Assembly: GCF_026212465.1 (NCBI RefSeq)
Contig: NC_080050.1
Location: 4,166,644 to 4,230,643 of the forward strand
Direction: 5' to 3'
Origin: Amaranthus tricolor
Lineage: Eukaryota; Streptophyta; Magnoliopsida; Caryophyllales; Amaranthaceae
DNA length: 64,000 nt
Shown here: one piece after another, positions 59,204-64,000 of the stretch
Layout of the letters: each line of letters begins with the position of its first letter
Numbering within the stretch: the first letter of the stretch is position 1
Translations under genes and position numbers: made by a program
Notes under the pieces: generated by a model
The model's input: the letters and a program-made list of their open reading frames with translations, nothing else
Told to the model about the DNA's origin: nothing
The model's database searches: none

Positions 59204-62200
59204 TCAGTCTGATCTTTGAGTTGCTTCAGTGCGATGTTCCTGAGCTGTAATTCCAACCCATAAGTTGTTCATATAATGCAATTGGTTAAAATCTGGGGAT
59301 TTCAAAGATATCCTATAAAGCTCTCTCAGTTTCTCGGCATCGCCACACTTCTTTGATGATGAAGTTCCCAGTGATGAACATACATTTGTTTTGTTTGAAT
59401 CCGCTGATAGAGAAGAAGCCAACATCTTCTTCAATATCGTCTGTAACTGTATCCAGAATTTAGTACAAGCATTAACAGTTCCATTTGCGGAGGAACCCGA
59501 ATTCAACAGCTCTGAGACATGGCGAGCTTCAAGCAAACAACTCAAAGCAGTCTCGAGCATCTGCAAATAACTAGCGGTGTCAGGTGGTAGATTGATCGAA
59601 ATACACGTTAAATTATAACTAGCAGTAGTTGTTTGAAAAGAAACCGAGTAGTTTTTATTATCCAGGATAGTGTAACATAATTCACTAGCTAATTCGCTTC
59701 TTGAATTTGCAATTCACTCCCTTTTGCCCAAGAATAGCCCAGAGCCAACTATAATTCGTTTTTTTTTATTCGCGATTCGCGAGAAGATTAGCAAATCATG
59801 CGACACTGATCCAAGACATTGTCATGACTGTTTAAATCTCCTTGGTGGTCTACCAAAAGTATAAGGGCCAAGTCACTTCCTAAATTCCTTGCTGCGTGTA
59901 TCACTTGGAAGGGGGGATCTCGGGCTCAGGATTCAGGCCTCGAGGAATGAAGAAATTAGTATCTCGGGGAAGGACCGATGGAATTTGTTCCAAATAACGG
60001 GAAAACTCTTATATTCATTTTCCGATAGGTATCTTAAAACCCAACTCAGTAATCAATGGCGTTAAAGATATTCACCAAATGAATAACTAAAATAAACACA
60101 CGTCTAGCACCAACGGAAAGAAAACATTTAAGCATTGTGTGTTTCCGTGATAAATGCAAATACATAGTAAAGACCAATGTTACTCGGACTCTTCATTTTA
60201 CTTCACGTACATGTGTCCGATACTTGATGCTCGGACATTGGTATGGCACTTAGTTCATTTTAGGCGTGAAATTGAATATTTAGACATATCCGACACTTGG
60301 ATACGTACAAGTATCCGACATCAGTATCCGAGTCCAAGTAACATAGGTAAAGACTATGAAGAACCAATCATACGGAAAGGAACTTACCAAGTGTGAGTTA
60401 TAAACGTTATAAAGACTTGATAAGAGAGCAGCTCTCTCTATTAAAATTGATAGATACATGGTGGGATGCGTTTTTGCCGTGTAGAAATCAATTGCCTTCT
60501 GCCAGTTCGTCTCGGCCAAGGAATGATACTGTTTTACCCTACGGAGAATGCCATTTTCACCTTTTAATTGATTGCTGCTTTTATGGCTCAAATCCGAAAA
60601 CTTCAAGCACTGTTCTCTTTGATAACAAGCTAGCTGGAAATAAGCATACGCAGCTTCCTGTTTCCGTAACTCACCCAAAGACTCGTAAATAGTCAAAGCT
60701 TCTCCTATAGCATCACTGGCTGAAATCTGACTCTTTTTACGTCCCTTCGTTATTCTTTTATCAGTAAGACCTTGAGGAACTATTGGTTTGTCTTCAGAAA
60801 CCCCATTTATATGAACATCTGCGATTGTATCTTCTCTTGCCAATAACATGCCAAGCCTCAAATACGTATGCGCAAACTGCGTATACACTTCATTTCTGAG
60901 GTCAGTTGGAAAATTATCTGCATCACTACTGACGTTGCTCAATTCGGACTTTGCGACTTCGTAAAAGCCAAGCGACTTGCCATATTCCACTTTTGCAGCA
61001 TCCAAGGTCTGCATGTATGCATCACGGAGGATTGATTTTGACTTAAAGTACTCCATTTTAGATATTAGTTCCTCGGCCATTGCACGTCTACCATGACCCA
61101 GATTACAGTTGATGAGTATAATATTGGTATGATCAGAAACCCGTCTAAAGGCATCGATTGCCTTTTTAAAAGTAGCTTCAGCTTCGGCTAGATTCTTTCT
61201 TTCGAGCTTAATTCTTCCAAGTTCGTTGCAAACCCAACCTACCTTCTTAAGCAGAGACTGCAATTCATTTGAACTAAAAGAAAGCTCACCAAAAGCCATA
61301 ATAGCAGACTCATAACAGATTAAGGCCAATGAAAGATTAGTCTCTCTATCCGTGCTTTCGGGTCCTTGAAGGTACTTAAATATTCCACCACTCCTGTTTT
61401 TAAGTGATTCTCCGGATGTAGTTTCAATAGAACTGTCAAAAGAACCTGGGGCACCCCTTGTGCCTTCCCGGGTAGCAGGATCAGCAGTACTCTCACCTTG
61501 GTCAACACCAAAAGTGGAATGTGAAAGCAGATCCTTGGTCTCATCTGGAGTCATGTTATACCTTTTTGTAGTTGTGTCACTGTCGTTTACGTCCCTCATT
61601 ACGACGGAATTTCTTGCAGGGTCTCCTTCAAAATGGGGATGGTTATTTTGTGTGTTAATACGCTGAGAAGAGGAAGAGGTGGCCGAATTTCTCAAATGTG
61701 ATCTCTTACTCTGTCTTCTGCCATGAACAAACGGTTTAGTGTCTCCATTGCTGCTACTAGCACTTACACCACTGCTAGCCCTATCACTCTGACAGCTACA
61801 ATTTACCAGGGAACATGTGCTGCAATTCTCTACATCATGGCTCAGCTTCTTTTTAAGCCTTATCAGTTCTTTCACAACTTCTGATGACATTCTTAACTCT
61901 TGGGCAGAATGAGTATGGTTCGATTGCGAAGATGTCTCTTTGTTGTGCACAGCGAGAAACTCAACATAGACATTTCCAACCAACATCCAAGCCTTGGCCC
62001 AAAACAGGTAGGTGGAAGAGAAATCCTCGGGATTTACACGGTCATTAAAAGCACTCTTGTATGGTTGAGTCTTATCACTTATTAAAGGTCCTTTCTCTTC
62101 TATATTAGTGGGTCCGTTAAACCAAGATATACCATTACCCATCGAAGAGACAAATTTGGCATCTTGGAGGTATTGAGGCACTGACCCATAAACTGAACAT

Positions 62201-64000
62201 GCAGCTTCAACTACTTTTAATGCTTGTAGTAACTGTCCATCCTCCACGTAAGCCTCGGCAAGTGCTAAATAAGATTCCCCAAGCAAAAGAATTAGTTTCC
62301 ACAGCTTATGGTCCAGCTTCAAAGTTGGGAGCCACTCCCGAATGTCACAAACTTCAATACAATCAGCATCACCACAAGCACAAACAGAAAAACTTTCGGA
62401 TTGACTTGGGTGGTGCATCGTTCCATTACTGAATTCTGATTCAGAAGAATCAGTACCCTGTAGTTGTCGTGTCCATCTGAGTGACTTGATAGCTTGAGAA
62501 ACATGGTGTACAGCGGCAAGTTTTGAGGAAATCGGATCTGCAATGGTCTGAATTACATCTGCAGGGGTTGAGTTGTAGTCCTCATCTGGTCGAAGACGCT
62601 GCAGAATTCCAGAACTTTTGACATCCACAAGATCAGATGCAATGCAACCAAATGATTCAGAAATATTTACATTATCCTGAATGTCTACTCCAGAAGCCTC
62701 AGAAATTGAGTCCTGAGAGTTGTTAGGATCACTGTTTGATGACTCCTGGTTACTAGATTCTGAGATAATACTGACAATATCCAAAGACTCTTCTTCTTGA
62801 TCAGTGACTATCACTTCTGATGCAAGGGGGAAAACGTCAGCAGCTAAGTCTAGCTCTTCATCACTATTCAAAATAAGCCTTGCGAATTGTTCATGGGCAA
62901 ATGCACGGACAACCTACCAAGAACAAGTTACGACCAGCTTTAGAATACAGTTTAATACATCAAATGTACAGCCAAATTCACCCATTTACTTCTAGAAAGA
63001 AACTCGAAACAAAAATAACTAAGCGTTATTGACAAATTGCAGTAGAGGGGATGAAAATTACCAAATGATCAGGTTCATCCAATAGCTCCAAGCATTTCCG
63101 AACAAACTGAGCACACCTGAACTTATTGTTGGGGACCTACAAAGAGAGAATTGAAGAGGGAAAATGTTATAAATTAGATTGGAACAAAGAAAGGTGAGAG
63201 CAAAGAAACATGGCAAACTTACTAGAGTTAAGAAAAGACTTACCATGGAAAGTGAAAGCCTATGAGCGACGCGGTAAAGAAGAGTCCCAAGAGTCAATAA
63301 AGAGTCGGATCTCCCTCTGTAAATCAAAGATGGCAATGTGCTAGAGCAACCATCATCGCTTTCTGGAGGATGGCTTTTGGGTATAGCAGAGAGATCAAAA
63401 AGTTGAATCACATCTTCTCCAGCGTTTTTATACAGCTGCAAGAAGTATCAAGTCAGATAACACAAAATGGGAAACGGAACACTGAATTCGACTAAGGCCC
63501 GGTTTAGTTAACCTGTTTTTTACCGATTCTGATTGAAACTAATTGTAATTGTTTGTAACTGATTGAAACTGATTTATAGTGATTGTAAGTAACTAATTTT
63601 TACTGATTTAGATTGATTTATAGTTATTAGTTAAAACTAGTTTTTACAGATCAAAACTAATTTTACTAATTGTAACTGATTTTTTATTTTTAAAGGTGAA
63701 CTTCACCGGGCCTAAAAGTATCAGACCAAAAGAAGACGTCAAGGAGTCAAAGGTAGATGTCAAAATACCCAATAAGCACCAGGATCTTGTTTGCAATTGG
63801 CCTGAAGAAATCTCAAAACCGACAGTCCATTTTGTTGAACAACATATGGATGAAAAGCTGGTGTACCATCCTCAGAGACACCCTTCAGACGAAATATGTC
63901 ATCTGTCTTCAGAAGTTCATAGCCTTTAACTACGCCATTTCTATGATAACAGATGGCTAACTCCGGAACACTCGCCATAACATTATCCAACCATGCTTCA
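59204..64000 (-). CDS. EDRF1-like (erythroid differentiation-related factor 1 homologue) TPR protein, C-terminal part
   Basis: Partial; the N-terminus lies beyond the right edge. Exons in transcript order are 64000-63769, 63435-63244, 63136-63062, 62913-60388 and 59560-59204. All join in frame to about 1,126 residues and stop TGA at 59204. The large exon (842 codons) has Ser/Asp/Glu-rich linkers, a Cys-rich patch (CSTCSLVNCSCQ) and TPR-like helices. Examples are KLILLLGESYLALAEAYVED, LAEAEATFKKAIDAFR and LAETNWQKAIDFYT. The N-terminal visible part (LDNVMASVPELAICYHRNG, LQANCKQDPGAYW, KFRCAQFVRKCLELLDEPDH) matches the conserved EDRF1 region. Arabidopsis At1g35660 is the counterpart I recall; its molecular role is not established to my knowledge. 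The last intron and intron 63436-63768 carry MITEs. Confidence 0.88.
59668..59808. mobile_element. hAT-like MITE of the AGTGTNACAT family (141 bp) with 8-bp duplication
   Basis: Ends TAGTGTAACATAATTCAC / GCAAATCATGCGACACTG, flanked by ATCCAGGA and ATCCAAGA (7 of 8). This copy supports hAT assignment for the family. In the last EDRF1-like intron. Confidence 0.75.
60175..60346. mobile_element. hAT-type MITE, family CTATGTTACTYGGACTC, copy 3 (172 bp)
   Basis: Ends CAATGTTACTCGGACTC / GAGTCCAAGTAACATAG and a perfect 8-bp duplication GTAAAGAC (60167-60174 and 60347-60354). Lies 41 bp past the donor site of the EDRF1-like large exon. Confidence 0.92.
63496..63712. mobile_element. PIF/Harbinger (Tourist-like) MITE, 217 bp
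   Basis: Inverted ends GGCCCGGTTTAGTTAAC / GTGAACTTCACCGGGCC (14 of 17 matched) with 3-bp duplication TAA on both sides. The interior repeats 'aactgatt' and 'tagtgattgta' motifs. Located in an EDRF1-like intron. Confidence 0.8.

Noticed and set aside
59204..62871. EDRF1-like open frame reading on from 60388 to 60280
   Set aside because: Past the donor at 60388 the frame enters a hAT MITE; joining to 59560 continues the protein with conserved sequence.

Overview
This 64 kb window is nuclear DNA from a flowering plant. It has AT-rich intergenic space, short GT-AG introns, a DYW-type PPR gene, a chloroplast ribosomal protein with a transit peptide, a plant CDPK, and many TIR transposons and MITEs. 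Several MITE families end in GAGAC...GTCTC palindromes of a kind I associate with Caryophyllales (Amaranthaceae and relatives). That placement is tentative; eudicot is safe.

Layout. (1) 93-5889 +: 3' two-thirds of a CCA-adding tRNA nucleotidyltransferase gene, entering from the left. (2) ~7113-10211: Mutator-like element (here MULE-A) carrying the C-terminal part of a plant mobile domain (PMD) gene that was later split by a 1,064 bp hAT element. (3) 10304-12184 +: intronless PPR-DYW RNA-editing factor. (4) 13614-16720 +: PDI-like 5-2. (5) 18172-22668 +: VTT/DedA (TMEM41-like) membrane protein. (6) 23341-26323 -: plastid ribosomal protein bL21c. (7) 27250-30583 -: CDPK of the CPK4/11/12 type. 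(8) 31.7-43.5 kb: repeat block with a foldback element, a 5,167 bp Mutator element (MULE-B) with a 9-bp target duplication, and Copia debris. (9) 43796-46503 +: cytosolic HSP70 with an unusually placed intron. (10) 46.5-55 kb: repeat-rich DNA with a Copia 5' LTR/gag stub. (11) 55082-57809 -: small subtilisin-propeptide-like inhibitor (SPI-1 type). (12) 59204-64000 -: 3' part of a plant EDRF1-like TPR gene, leaving through the right edge.

The PDIL5-2, bL21c, CDPK and EDRF1-like genes correspond, from memory, to loci clustered near At1g35620-At1g35680 of Arabidopsis. The VTT and SPI-1 genes correspond to the neighbours At1g71940/At1g71950. The window therefore looks like one conserved gene block inflated by transposons. 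The genes are housekeeping or signalling genes without an evident shared pathway.

The most unusual content is mobile. Two unrelated Mutator-type elements both carry pieces of a PMD gene and both have palindrome arrays just inside their ends. MULE-B also carries MuDR-type transposase N-terminal modules and a small GRF zinc-finger gene. The other main observation is the HSP70 intron: it sits at a non-canonical position and is flanked by a near-perfect 14-nt direct repeat that ends exactly at the two splice junctions. All exon boundaries were read by eye from frame continuity and GT/AG sites.
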